Source: Nitrosopolaris sp035691865 | Lineage (GTDB): Archaea; Thermoproteota; Nitrososphaeria; Nitrososphaerales; Nitrososphaeraceae | Length of the DNA stretch: 13,580 bases | Assembly (NCBI GenBank): GCA_035691865.1 | Contig: DASSIM010000022.1 | Span: 1 to 13,580, forward strand | Reading direction: 5' to 3' | Shown: piece by piece, positions 1 through 6,317 of the stretch | Numbering within the stretch: position 1 is the first letter of the stretch | Layout of the letters: each line of letters opens with the position of its first letter | Made by a program: the position numbers and the translations under genes | The notes under the pieces: model-generated | What the model saw: only the letters and a program-made list of their open reading frames with translations | What the model was told of the DNA's origin: nothing | The model's database searches: none

Positions 1-363
1 TATTAACTTATCATTCAAATATTTGGCATTATTATAGATTAATACATACAAAATACCAAATGAATATATTATATTTTAATTGACGTTTGTAATTTTTACA
101 ATTAATATAATAGTGAAGATGTACTGCATGTATGATAAGCATATAAGATAAGCAGCATACTTGGTAGGTTCTCCAGTTTTTAAGTTCATTTCTTGTGCTT
201 TGAATTGTCAAAAAACTAGGTAGCATCCTGAAATCCCTTGCAATTCGGTGAAATCCGAAGTCGTTTGCTCGAATTTTACGGCCTTGAGATGCTCCTCAAC
301 CAAAACTATTTTGACTTCAGCAAAGCATATATCTTTCTTCCTTATGTGCTATAGTATAAAACC

Positions 364-921
364 ATGATAAAGACTCAGACTATAGTCGTGACGATCTTAG
401 CCGCACTAACCGTTTTGTCGACTGGATTTGCCTATATGCCAACGGCTCATGGACACGGTGTTCAGGCGCAGCTTCAGAGCAGATTTGTGAGAATCCTAGA
501 TGAGTCATTTTCAGCTCAGACACTCAATACTGGCGATACACTTACAGTGACAGGAACTCTGCAAAGCCTTGTCAACACGCCACTTAGAGCTTGGTTATCC
601 TTGTTCAGCGACTCTACAAATGCGGGCAACAGATGGGAATTTCTAGCGAGGGATCCTCCAGGTAATATCTTCACAATTGCACCACAACAGACGATACCTT
701 ATTCAATTACTGTGAGAGCATTGGAGCCGGGAGTATACCATGTCCACACACAGCTTAACATTGAACACATAGGACCGGGTCTAGGGCCAGGACAAACCGT
801 TCAAGTCACAGGTCCTGCCATCTTGAAACCAGTACCGTGGGGTAACGTTGCCTACCAGGTGATTCTGATCGGTGCGGGGCTAGGTGTAACTTTCGCAACG
901 AGGCCGTGGCAAGTCATCTAA
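364..921 (+). CDS. amoB: Ammonia monooxygenase subunit B (archaeal type)
   Basis: 185 residues, the normal length for archaeal AmoB, which lacks the second cupredoxin domain and second helix of bacterial PmoB/AmoB. Residues 5-25 form a hydrophobic signal segment. The mature chain probably begins near His29/His31 (HGHGVQAQ), and the pair YHVHTQ (His126, His128) matches the HVHT motif. In the bacterial enzymes the corresponding three His bind copper. A single C-terminal helix lies at about 162-178, so the bulk of the protein faces the outside of the membrane. AmoB, with AmoA and AmoC, forms the copper membrane enzyme that oxidises ammonia to hydroxylamine. Neither amoA nor amoC is visible nearby, so this is a detached amoB. 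It starts at ATG 364 and ends at TAA 919-921. No strong TATA box stands out at the usual distance; an AT-rich stretch directly precedes the start. Identification is by recognition of the family and is secure. Confidence 0.97.
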   Translation: MIKTQTIVVTILAALTVLSTGFAYMPTAHGHGVQAQLQSRFVRILDESFSAQTLNTGDTLTVTGTLQSLVNTPLRAWLSLFSDSTNAGNRWEFLARDPPGNIFTIAPQQTIPYSITVRALEPGVYHVHTQLNIEHIGPGLGPGQTVQVTGPAILKPVPWGNVAYQVILIGAGLGVTFATRPWQVI

Positions 922-933
922 TAGATCCGTCAA

Positions 934-957
934 TTTTTTTTCCTTCATTTTCTTTTT
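934..957 (+). terminator. Oligo-T terminator after amoB
   Basis: A run of eight T (934-941) followed by two more T-rich blocks begins 13 bases after the amoB stop codon. Archaeal RNA polymerase commonly terminates at such T tracts without a hairpin. The tract lies between the convergent amoB and serS genes. Confidence 0.6.
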
Positions 958-1038
958 CAATATTGATTCTTCTTCAATAAGTAAAATAACACATGCTTTA
1001 ATTTCAAAGGATATCTAGTTCGGCTGGAAGGCATAACC

Positions 1039-2316
1039 TCAATTTTTATGGCTAATATACTTCATCCCAGCCATGTATTGTTGAAGTAAAGCAGGAACTT
1101 CGACCGTTCCACTTGAAGTCTGGTAATTTTCCATAATACATGCCATGGTTCTCTCCGTAGCCACCAAAGTGCTGTTCAAAGTATGAACAAATCTGGTTTG
1201 TTCATTGATTTTATCCCTGAATCTTGTGGCGAGCCTACGGGCTTGGAAGTCAGAACAATTTGAGCACGAGACAATTTCTCTGTATGCGTTCTGACTTGGC
1301 ATCCATGCCTCAATATCAAACGTTTTAGATGAAGTCTTACCCAGATCTGCTGAGCAGAGCAAAACTGTACGATAAGGAATCCCGAGCTTCTCGTAGAATT
1401 CCTCAGTTATTGCCAACATTCGATCATGTTGTCGTTCTGATTCTTCAGGCCGCGAGTAAACAAACTGTTCAACTTTCTCAAATTGATGTACCCTGAAAAT
1501 GCCCTTCGTGTCCTTTCCGTGTGCGCCGGCTTCTCTCCTGAAGCAAGGACTAATGCTAGCATAGCGTAGCGGCAACTCCTTTCCATCCAAGATCTCATTC
1601 ATGTGTAACGAAGCCATTGAATGTTCGGAAGTCCCTATCATATACAGATCATCATTATCGATCTTGTAAATCATATCTTCAAAGTCAGCTAGTATCACTG
1701 CTCCCTCCATTGCTTCTTTTCTTATCATGAAGGGAGGCTGCGCAAGAGTGTATCCTTTTTCAGCCAGGAAATCAAGTGCAAAGTTGATCAAAGCCAGGTT
1801 CATCTTTACGAGCTCATTTTTTAAAAAATAAAACCTTGCACCTGCTATTTTTGCAGCGCGTTCTATATCTAGCAATCCAAGTGACTTTGCTATATCAACA
1901 TGATCCCTGAGCAAAAAATTGAAATCCGTGACTGCGCCGTGATATTTGAGAATCACGTTGTCTTTTTCATCACTCCCAATTGGAACTGATTTGTCAATAA
2001 TATTAGGAATAGTCATCATTGACGCTCTGAACTTAGCATCTACTGTTCTTTTTTCTTGCTCCGCTTCCAACAGTTTGATGCCAATTTCCTTCATATCTTC
2101 TCTTTCTGTAACTGAATCTTCATGAGCTTTTATCTTGTTCGATATTGCGCGAGCGAGCAAATTTTTTCTGCGCTTAAATTCCTCAACTTGAACAGTTAAC
2201 TCCCTCCGTTTTTTGTCCAGCGCGATTAAATCGTCGAGAGGAAATTCAAATCTTCGGTTTTCTAACATACGTCTGAGAAGCAGTGGGTTTTCCTTCAGGA
2301 GTTTCGGGTCAAGCAT
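1039..2316 (-). CDS. serS: Serine--tRNA ligase (class II)
   Basis: 425 residues, full length for canonical (bacterial/eukaryal-type) SerRS, which charges tRNA-Ser with serine. Residues 1-100 form the basic, charged coiled-coil tRNA-binding arm (for example 32-60 and 70-97). The class II catalytic core follows. TSEHS at 229-233 is the conserved TxE serine-binding segment. Motif 2 lies at 258-283 with CFRREAGAHGKDTKG and then RVHQFEKVE. Motif 3 lies at about 385-412, with Arg389 in ATERT and then ENYQ and VEVP. The start ATG overlaps the end of pcc1 by 8 bases, so the two are probably translationally coupled. It is the last gene of the uS15-DHH-pcc1-serS operon. It is not the rare methanogen-type SerRS. 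Confidence 0.97.
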   Translation of the reverse strand: MLDPKLLKENPLLLRRMLENRRFEFPLDDLIALDKKRRELTVQVEEFKRRKNLLARAISNKIKAHEDSVTEREDMKEIGIKLLEAEQEKRTVDAKFRASMMTIPNIIDKSVPIGSDEKDNVILKYHGAVTDFNFLLRDHVDIAKSLGLLDIERAAKIAGARFYFLKNELVKMNLALINFALDFLAEKGYTLAQPPFMIRKEAMEGAVILADFEDMIYKIDNDDLYMIGTSEHSMASLHMNEILDGKELPLRYASISPCFRREAGAHGKDTKGIFRVHQFEKVEQFVYSRPEESERQHDRMLAITEEFYEKLGIPYRTVLLCSADLGKTSSKTFDIEAWMPSQNAYREIVSCSNCSDFQARRLATRFRDKINEQTRFVHTLNSTLVATERTMACIMENYQTSSGTVEVPALLQQYMAGMKYISHKN

Positions 2317-2509
2317 GCCAGATCACTTTTTGAGCTATCGAAATATGCTCTAATATTTCATTTATAGTGTTTAGTAAAGTCTCAAATCCAACAGTACAGG
2401 AAAGACGAAGAAGCAAAGTATTGTCATCCTCACTTGGTGACATTTCTAGTGATAACCCATTAGGAAAGTCAGTGTTATCAGCTATTAATGACCTAAGTAC
2501 AGCGTACAT
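2309..2509 (-). CDS. pcc1: KEOPS complex subunit Pcc1 (N-terminus displaced to another frame)
   Basis: The 66-residue open frame matches the body of Pcc1/CTAG proteins: a helix (YAVLRSLIADN), then GLSLEM, LLLRLSCTV, and a C-terminal amphipathic helix LLNTINEILEHISIA. Pcc1 dimerises the KEOPS complex (Kae1, Bud32, Cgi121), which makes the t6A base of ANN-decoding tRNAs. At 66 residues it lacks the first beta strand. That strand appears in the next frame (SIQIRF, 2524-2541) on the far side of an A8 run, so the full product would be about 90 residues starting at TTG 2580. Either one A is missing from the sequence, or there is a real or programmed frameshift, or translation begins at ATG 2509. 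The 3' end overlaps serS by 8 bases. Family assignment is confident; the 5' end is unresolved. Confidence 0.85.
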   Translation of the reverse strand: MYAVLRSLIADNTDFPNGLSLEMSPSEDDNTLLLRLSCTVGFETLLNTINEILEHISIAQKVIWHA

Positions 2510-2580
2510 TTCTTCTTTTTTTTGAACCTTATTTGAATACTGGCAGATATTTCAGGAGGAGTTGGTGTTTTTAAAGTCAA
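2510..2580 (-). other. Frame-shifted 5' part of pcc1 with A8 / A AAA AAG slippery run
   Basis: Read leftward from TTG 2580-2578, which follows an in-frame TAA, the +1 frame relative to the ATG-2509 frame encodes MTLKTPTPPEISASIQIRF and then Lys codons. SIQIRF resembles the first beta strand of Pcc1. The run of eight A (plus-strand T 2516-2523) followed by G forms the heptamer A AAA AAG. Slipping back one base there continues into GAA GAA ATG TAC, the annotated pcc1 frame. The segment overlaps the end of the DHH gene by 29 bases. A homopolymer base-count error would give exactly the same picture. Confidence 0.55.
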
Positions 2581-3991
2581 TTATTGACCTCCTTGCACAA
2601 GAGATAAAATCTTCCAGTCTGCTAGACGGGATCTTGCATCTTGCAACTGCCTTATGACCGCCTCCTATTCCGCCAACAGTTTCCGCGCACTTACTAACAG
2701 CTAAACCTAGATCCGATCCCGATTTGCAACCGATGCATTTCCTACAAGAAAATCTGTGCATGGCGTCCCTGCCAACGCTCCACACGAAAAGCACTCTATC
2801 TCCAAGAGTAGGTGATCCACTCAGTATGGAAGATGCAGCCCCTAGCATCTCCTCAGACAGCACATTCTCTCCGTTAACAAAAATCAATCGCCCATTGTCG
2901 GTTGTGCGCCACTTTTCAGTGAGAATCGTAGAGATAGACTTCGCAAGGACTGCTCTGTAAGTGTCGGCAATTTGTTCTCCCTCAGTCAGACAGGCATATC
3001 TATCGCCCATGCATATTCCGACGCCTATACCTGCCCTTCCAGTTCGGCCACATGCATTCAGCAGTGCCGAAAATTCCCTAGCGTCGCGTAATTGACTTCT
3101 GAGATCCTCGTTGACAAGCGTATACGTACACCCTACGAGGCTTTCTGTCAGGTTCGCCATTTGATATTTTGAAGAAGTTGCCACAAATTTTACAATGGCG
3201 TCCAATATGATACTTTTGTCCTCTTGAGTAATCTCTGCAAGTACTCGCCACCTCCCGTTCTCCATCATCTTTACTCCTGAATTCTTAATCACAGCATAGG
3301 CATTTTCCCTGTTCCATGTTAAACCGTCAATATAGGGGAATGATGTAGAGGCCAACGCTTCATGGAGTGGCTTCGTTTCTCTCCCTGTAAATACTAGATC
3401 CAAGTCGACGGTAATTAGTCCATGAGACTGCGCTGTCTTAATAATCTCTGAATTTAAGCTGATCAGCGAATTCTTATCGCCTTGATCCTGATTATCCGAT
3501 ATAGCGGACACGACGGCTATGGGTGAAAGGTCCCAGTTTCTTTTTTCAATCTGATTCGCAAGGATATATGCTAATCCACCCGAAGAAATCTCCGATCCGC
3601 CGTCGATGCTGTATTTGAATGGGTTTAGAATGTGTGCTGAATAAGGCTCAGTAAATTCTTCATTAGGAAGTTGATGGTGGTCAATGATTATCCATCTATC
3701 GCCAAGTGTGTCGCTCAGCATGGCGGCGAAGCCCGCGCCAAGATCAGATATTATGTAAAAGTCATGAGCTTCGGATTTCATTTGTTCTATAACAGCAGGG
3801 GTCAGCTCAGAGATGGTCCTAACTACGCACTTGGCACCCAATCTCAATAATGTCATGCAAATGATACTTGCAGAGATTAGGCCATCAGCCTCAAGGTGCG
3901 TCATGATACAAGTGCTGCTGTCATTTTCTGTCACAGATCGGAGCTTTTCACAAAAAGGTTTTACAGCTTCTTCGAGTCCTCTACCGTACAT
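2552..3991 (-). CDS. DHH/DHHA1 phosphoesterase, archaeal RecJ/GAN-like (COG0608)
   Basis: 479 residues, typical of archaeal RecJ-like single-strand nucleases; members called GAN bind GINS at the replication fork. DHH domain: motif I THLEADG (31-37), motif II SDLGAG (82-87), motif III IDHHQLP (103-109), NPF 123-125, and ISDNQD (164-169). DHHA1-type C-terminal part: NACGRTGRAGIGVG (312-325) and GGIGGGHKAVA (440-450). Two oddities: the first Asp of the usual HxDxDG motif is Glu34, and a Cys-rich stretch CRKCIGC (416-422) lies in the DHHA1 domain. Metal-binding D36, D83, D104 and H105/H106 are kept, so phosphoesterase activity is plausible. The start ATG lies 9 bases after uS15. Whether it acts on DNA, RNA or as a Cdc45-like replication factor cannot be told from sequence alone. 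Confidence 0.88.
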   Translation of the reverse strand: MYGRGLEEAVKPFCEKLRSVTENDSSTCIMTHLEADGLISASIICMTLLRLGAKCVVRTISELTPAVIEQMKSEAHDFYIISDLGAGFAAMLSDTLGDRWIIIDHHQLPNEEFTEPYSAHILNPFKYSIDGGSEISSGGLAYILANQIEKRNWDLSPIAVVSAISDNQDQGDKNSLISLNSEIIKTAQSHGLITVDLDLVFTGRETKPLHEALASTSFPYIDGLTWNRENAYAVIKNSGVKMMENGRWRVLAEITQEDKSIILDAIVKFVATSSKYQMANLTESLVGCTYTLVNEDLRSQLRDAREFSALLNACGRTGRAGIGVGICMGDRYACLTEGEQIADTYRAVLAKSISTILTEKWRTTDNGRLIFVNGENVLSEEMLGAASSILSGSPTLGDRVLFVWSVGRDAMHRFSCRKCIGCKSGSDLGLAVSKCAETVGGIGGGHKAVARCKIPSSRLEDFISCARRSIIDFKNTNSS

Positions 3992-4000
3992 TATGTGGTC

Positions 4001-4450
4001 TTACTCGAGCTGGGCAATAACCGAGGCGTACTTCCAATCTTTAGGAATTTTCTCTTTTCGCTTATAATATTTCGATAACCTGTGAATCTTGGCTTCGATC
4101 AATTCAAGTGAACGGACATTTCTGTGATCGGTGTTGTGGGTTTTCAAATGTCTCTGCAGAGCTAAAGCCTTCTGTACCAATTGGTGTAAATCTTCTGGCA
4201 TATCCTGCTTGATTCCATTTTCACTCCTTATCTGAGTTATGGTTTTACCGATGATCGTCTTCAGAAGCGGTATGCCATATTCGTCTCGCATCCGAGTCCC
4301 GATCGCACTGGGAGTAAGGCCTTCTTTGGATAGTTGATTAACTATAGAAGAAAGCTCTGCTGGACTCGACGTGAGCCATGGCGGTGCACTTTTGGACGTT
4401 GGTCGAACTGAATGAGACTTACCTCGAGTGTGAGCATGAATACGTGCCAT
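4001..4450 (-). CDS. rpsO: Small ribosomal subunit protein uS15
   Basis: 149 residues, the length of the archaeal/eukaryal form (eukaryotic S13) with its N-terminal extension. It begins MARIHAHTRGKSHSVRP, followed by the archaeal PPWL block (28-31), the PSAIGTRMRDEYGIP segment (47-61), and the four-helix uS15 core ending in RLSKYYKRKEKIPKDW. It binds 16S rRNA in the platform of the 30S subunit. It is the first gene of the leftward operon. A TATA-like box at 4472-4480 is 22-30 bases before ATG 4450, so the transcript is probably leaderless. Confidence 0.97.
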   Translation of the reverse strand: MARIHAHTRGKSHSVRPTSKSAPPWLTSSPAELSSIVNQLSKEGLTPSAIGTRMRDEYGIPLLKTIIGKTITQIRSENGIKQDMPEDLHQLVQKALALQRHLKTHNTDHRNVRSLELIEAKIHRLSKYYKRKEKIPKDWKYASVIAQLE

Positions 4451-4471
4451 TTAATACGAGGACATCGAACG

Positions 4472-4480
4472 TATATCTTA
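4472..4480 (-). promoter_or_regulatory. TATA box for the uS15-DHH-pcc1-serS operon
   Basis: Leftward reading gives an AT-rich element (tttaagata) centred about 26 bases before the uS15 ATG, the usual archaeal TATA-to-start distance for leaderless mRNA. Divergent promoters for uS15 and the 4585 gene share this gap. Confidence 0.55.
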
Positions 4481-4549
4481 AACGTTACTAGGGAAGCTAA
4501 ATTTGACCTTAGAGAAAAAATCGTTGGTAACTCAAGCAGATACCAAAAA

Positions 4550-4558
4550 GTTAAATAG
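4550..4558 (+). promoter_or_regulatory. TATA box for the small membrane gene at 4585
   Basis: The element gttaaatag, preceded by an A-rich stretch that could serve as a BRE, is centred about 31 bases before ATG 4585. It would give a very short 5' leader. Confidence 0.5.
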
Positions 4559-4584
4559 TCACGCGCAAGAAAGATTACTTCAAT

Positions 4585-4917
4585 ATGAATAGGCCAATTT
4601 TGATGGCTATGGTGGGACTAGTTACTCTAATGGGCGCTGCATTTGCAGTACCTGCATTTCAGATTGCGAACGCACAATACACAGGCGGTGGAGGCGGCCT
4701 ATCCGTCGGAGGCAGCATTGAACAACAACTTAAGCTGGCCAGGGAGAAGGTTTCAAACGCTCAACAAGCGGGTGCATATGGCTCTGGAACACCCATGCTC
4801 GGGACCACGATTAATTCAACGCTACTCTTCATTATTATCATCACTGTAATCTTTGGCGGTGTTGCAGGCATGTTCTTCGTTAGAGCCAGAACCCCGAGAA
4901 AAGAGGCCACGACTTAA
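4585..4917 (+). CDS. Secreted, C-terminally membrane-anchored small protein; candidate AMO accessory subunit
   Basis: 110 residues. Residues 1-31 look like a cleavable signal peptide (hydrophobic 6-25, then IANAQ). Then come a Gly-rich linker (33-43), a short charged helix (about 44-60), a Gly/Ser stretch, and one transmembrane helix at 79-99 with basic residues after it. The mature domain of roughly 45 residues should face outside, held by the C-terminal helix, the same arrangement as archaeal AmoB. Ammonia-oxidising archaea have small lineage-specific AMO subunits (AmoX, AmoY, AmoZ) of about this size. The position near amoB and beside another small membrane gene makes AmoY/AmoZ a reasonable guess, but I do not recognise the sequence well enough to name it. 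It has its own promoter and an oligo-T terminator. Confidence 0.85.
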   Translation: MNRPILMAMVGLVTLMGAAFAVPAFQIANAQYTGGGGGLSVGGSIEQQLKLAREKVSNAQQAGAYGSGTPMLGTTINSTLLFIIIITVIFGGVAGMFFVRARTPRKEATT

Positions 4918-4931
4918 ACTCCACAACAATC

Positions 4932-4943
4932 TTTTTTTTAATT
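4932..4943 (+). terminator. Oligo-T terminator after the 4585 gene
   Basis: Eight consecutive T begin 15 bases after the stop codon, followed by a further AT-rich block. This is typical of archaeal T-tract termination and suggests that the next gene has its own promoter. Confidence 0.55.
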
Positions 4944-5065
4944 TAGCGAGTCTAACAGAAGAGATAATTGACTTCATGCAAAGTCTTAGCGAAGGTCAGG
5001 TTAGTTCATCTAGAGTCTTGGGAGCAGTTGCATGGGCATGCTAATTCCTGATGTCGTAGCTCATC

Positions 5066-5080
5066 CAATTATAATTAATA
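5066..5080 (+). promoter_or_regulatory. AT-rich promoter element for the 5087 gene
   Basis: The segment ccaattataattaata contains TATA-like sequence just before the GTG start at 5087. Measured from here, transcription would begin near 5095-5102, which favours the in-frame ATG codons at 5138 or 5144 as the true start, or means that another promoter is used. Confidence 0.35.
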
Positions 5081-5086
5081 CCTGTA

Positions 5087-5422
5087 GTGAGTAGTCACAA
5101 CCAAAATGTATATATCATAGAATCCGGTTTTTGTATAATGATAATGAGCGCTCTCCTAATTCTTGTACCAATGATCACCACAGCAATTAAAGGACTCCTC
5201 ATGCAGATTGGACCACAATACGACCCGCTGTTTTACGATGTATCGATCTACATCTTCGGCACTATGCTGTTCGCTGTGTTTTTGTTAAGCGTCATTGCGT
5301 TTTGGCTGCGAAGAAAGGGTCTTGGCGGTGGTGCAGCAAAAGAGAAATGGACACAGGAGCTGGAAAGGTACTTCGAAAGAGAACAGATAGGTCTGATTCC
5401 AGACGAAAAACACCATTGGTGA
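5087..5422 (+). CDS. Two-helix small membrane protein; candidate AMO accessory subunit
   Basis: 111 residues from GTG 5087; in-frame ATG codons at 5138 and 5144 are alternatives. Two transmembrane helices (about 15-38 and 50-74) are joined by a short loop (QIGPQYDPLFYD). A cytoplasmic-looking tail follows: RRKGLGGG, then a charged helix EKWTQELERYFEREQ, ending in DEKHHW. Size and topology fit the small AOA-specific AMO subunits (AmoX has two helices; AmoY and AmoZ are also small). Linkage with the preceding small membrane gene and amoB supports this. I cannot assign which one from memory, so no symbol is given. A T-rich tract follows at 5453-5470. Confidence 0.83.
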   Translation: MSSHNQNVYIIESGFCIMIMSALLILVPMITTAIKGLLMQIGPQYDPLFYDVSIYIFGTMLFAVFLLSVIAFWLRRKGLGGGAAKEKWTQELERYFEREQIGLIPDEKHHW

Positions 5423-5823
5423 AATCGCACAGATAGTTAGTGCCCACAAACCTCTTTTATTTCGTTTTTTAGCTCATACTAAAAAACCACTTTGAATTTT
5501 TTGGTCAGCGGATTTCTGGTCTTAGCCTAAGCGAAAGTAAGTTCGACCCTTCTTAGTTTATTAAACCTGTAGTCATCCTTGGCGATAAATTCTTAACCTT
5601 AGGGAAGCTAGAGATACTACAATTTTAGCAAAATTCGCTGTCCCAGAATATCAATCTGAACATAAAATGCGCGGACGATTCGTCAAGTTGTTGGTACCAC
5701 TTTCGCATGCCACTCAATGTAGTATTTTTACTCTTTACAACAACGAATGGTACACTTAGCGATGTACCTAGACGATATGGTGACGCTTCTTGTCTAACCG
5801 CTTAGACGTAGGGGTGCCAGCTT
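5423..5823. other. Intergenic region, no supported gene
   Basis: About 400 bases with no convincing ORF or recognised RNA. It opens with a T-rich terminator-like tract (5453-5470). It contains a perfect 6-bp hairpin with a four-base loop at 5792-5807 (gtctaa/ttagac) and a small palindrome at 5672-5682. A 56-codon open stretch on the plus strand (5589-5759) has only an internal ATG at 5667. I looked for tRNA, SRP RNA and RNase P RNA signatures and saw none. Confidence 0.5.
5453..5470 (+). terminator. T-rich terminator after the 5087 gene
   Basis: Sequence ctcttttatttcgtttttt lies about 30 bases past the stop codon and ends in six T. It is consistent with an archaeal terminator. Confidence 0.45.
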
Positions 5824-5988
5824 TTAGATGTGATCCACACAAAATTTGGGTCGGTTCGTCGCGAGATCTTCATTGTTTTTGACTCGGTCTGGAGCAGCGA
5901 TAATTTCCCTCATCCCCAATAAGGAATTATCCTTTGCCCTGCTAAAAACGTAACACTCGATCGTAAGATCAAGCGACATTTTGATCAT
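5824..5988 (-). CDS. Possible 54-residue protein coupled to pop5
   Basis: An ATG at 5988-5986 overlaps the pop5 stop TGA (5987-5985) in an ATGA junction, a common sign of translational coupling. It opens a 54-codon frame ending at TAA 5826-5824. The protein starts MIKMSLDLTIECYVFSRAKD and continues as a mixed charged/hydrophobic chain without a membrane segment. A second ATG at 5979 is in frame. I recognise no family. The support is the overlap and the protein-like composition. A chance ORF of this length is possible. Confidence 0.4.
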   Translation of the reverse strand: MIKMSLDLTIECYVFSRAKDNSLLGMREIIAAPDRVKNNEDLATNRPKFCVDHI

Positions 5989-6317
5989 TGGAAGGCATGA
6001 ATAATCTTCTCCGAATCTTTTTCCATTTGTGTACGTAAAGACTTTAAGGTACCAGAAATACGTAACACAACGATAGGCGGCTGCATCAAAGCAATAGTTG
6101 ATAACATGCTTACTAGCATTTCTAATTTACAACTTATAGTAACAATGACTTCTTTTTCATCAATATCGATGAATCTTATTTTGGCTTTTTCTGTTGCTAT
6201 TTGGCCAAATAGCTCGCAACTACGATTAGTGATCGCCTCGATTATTTTACGCCGGTCATAACTGTGGTCGCCATTCCAAATAGCCAAATATCTACGTTTG
6301 TCGCGTCGATTAAGCAT
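5985..6317 (-). CDS. rnp2: Ribonuclease P protein component 2 (Pop5/Rpp14 family)
   Basis: 110 residues, normal for archaeal Pop5. The N-terminus KRRYLAIWNGD (8-18) is the typical RRYI beta strand. It is followed by the helix IIEAITNRSCELFGQ, the strand IRFIDIDEKEVIVTISCK (47-64), and a terminal region with PPIVVLRISGTLKSL (79-93), the characteristic strand of the family. Pop5 pairs with Rpp30 and activates the catalytic RNA that trims the 5' leader of pre-tRNA. Its ATG lies within the end of the Rpp30 gene (8-base overlap), so the two partners are probably made together. Confidence 0.92.
   Translation of the reverse strand: MLNRRDKRRYLAIWNGDHSYDRRKIIEAITNRSCELFGQIATEKAKIRFIDIDEKEVIVTISCKLEMLVSMLSTIALMQPPIVVLRISGTLKSLRTQMEKDSEKIIHAFQ

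Noticed and set aside
32..226. Leftward 64-residue ORF at the left edge
   Set aside because: Very AT-rich, Tyr/Asn/Ile-laden low-complexity translation typical of intergenic DNA.
5535..5560. Possible tRNA T arm (gttcgaccc) on the plus strand
   Set aside because: Stem pairing is imperfect and no matching 5' acceptor sequence lies 60-75 bases upstream.
5423..5985. RNase P RNA gene next to the RNase P protein genes
   Set aside because: No conserved CR-I or CR-V sequence (GGAAxxUCC, ACAGAAxxxGGCUUA type) on either strand; a ggaattatcc match at about 5923-5932 has the wrong spacing.
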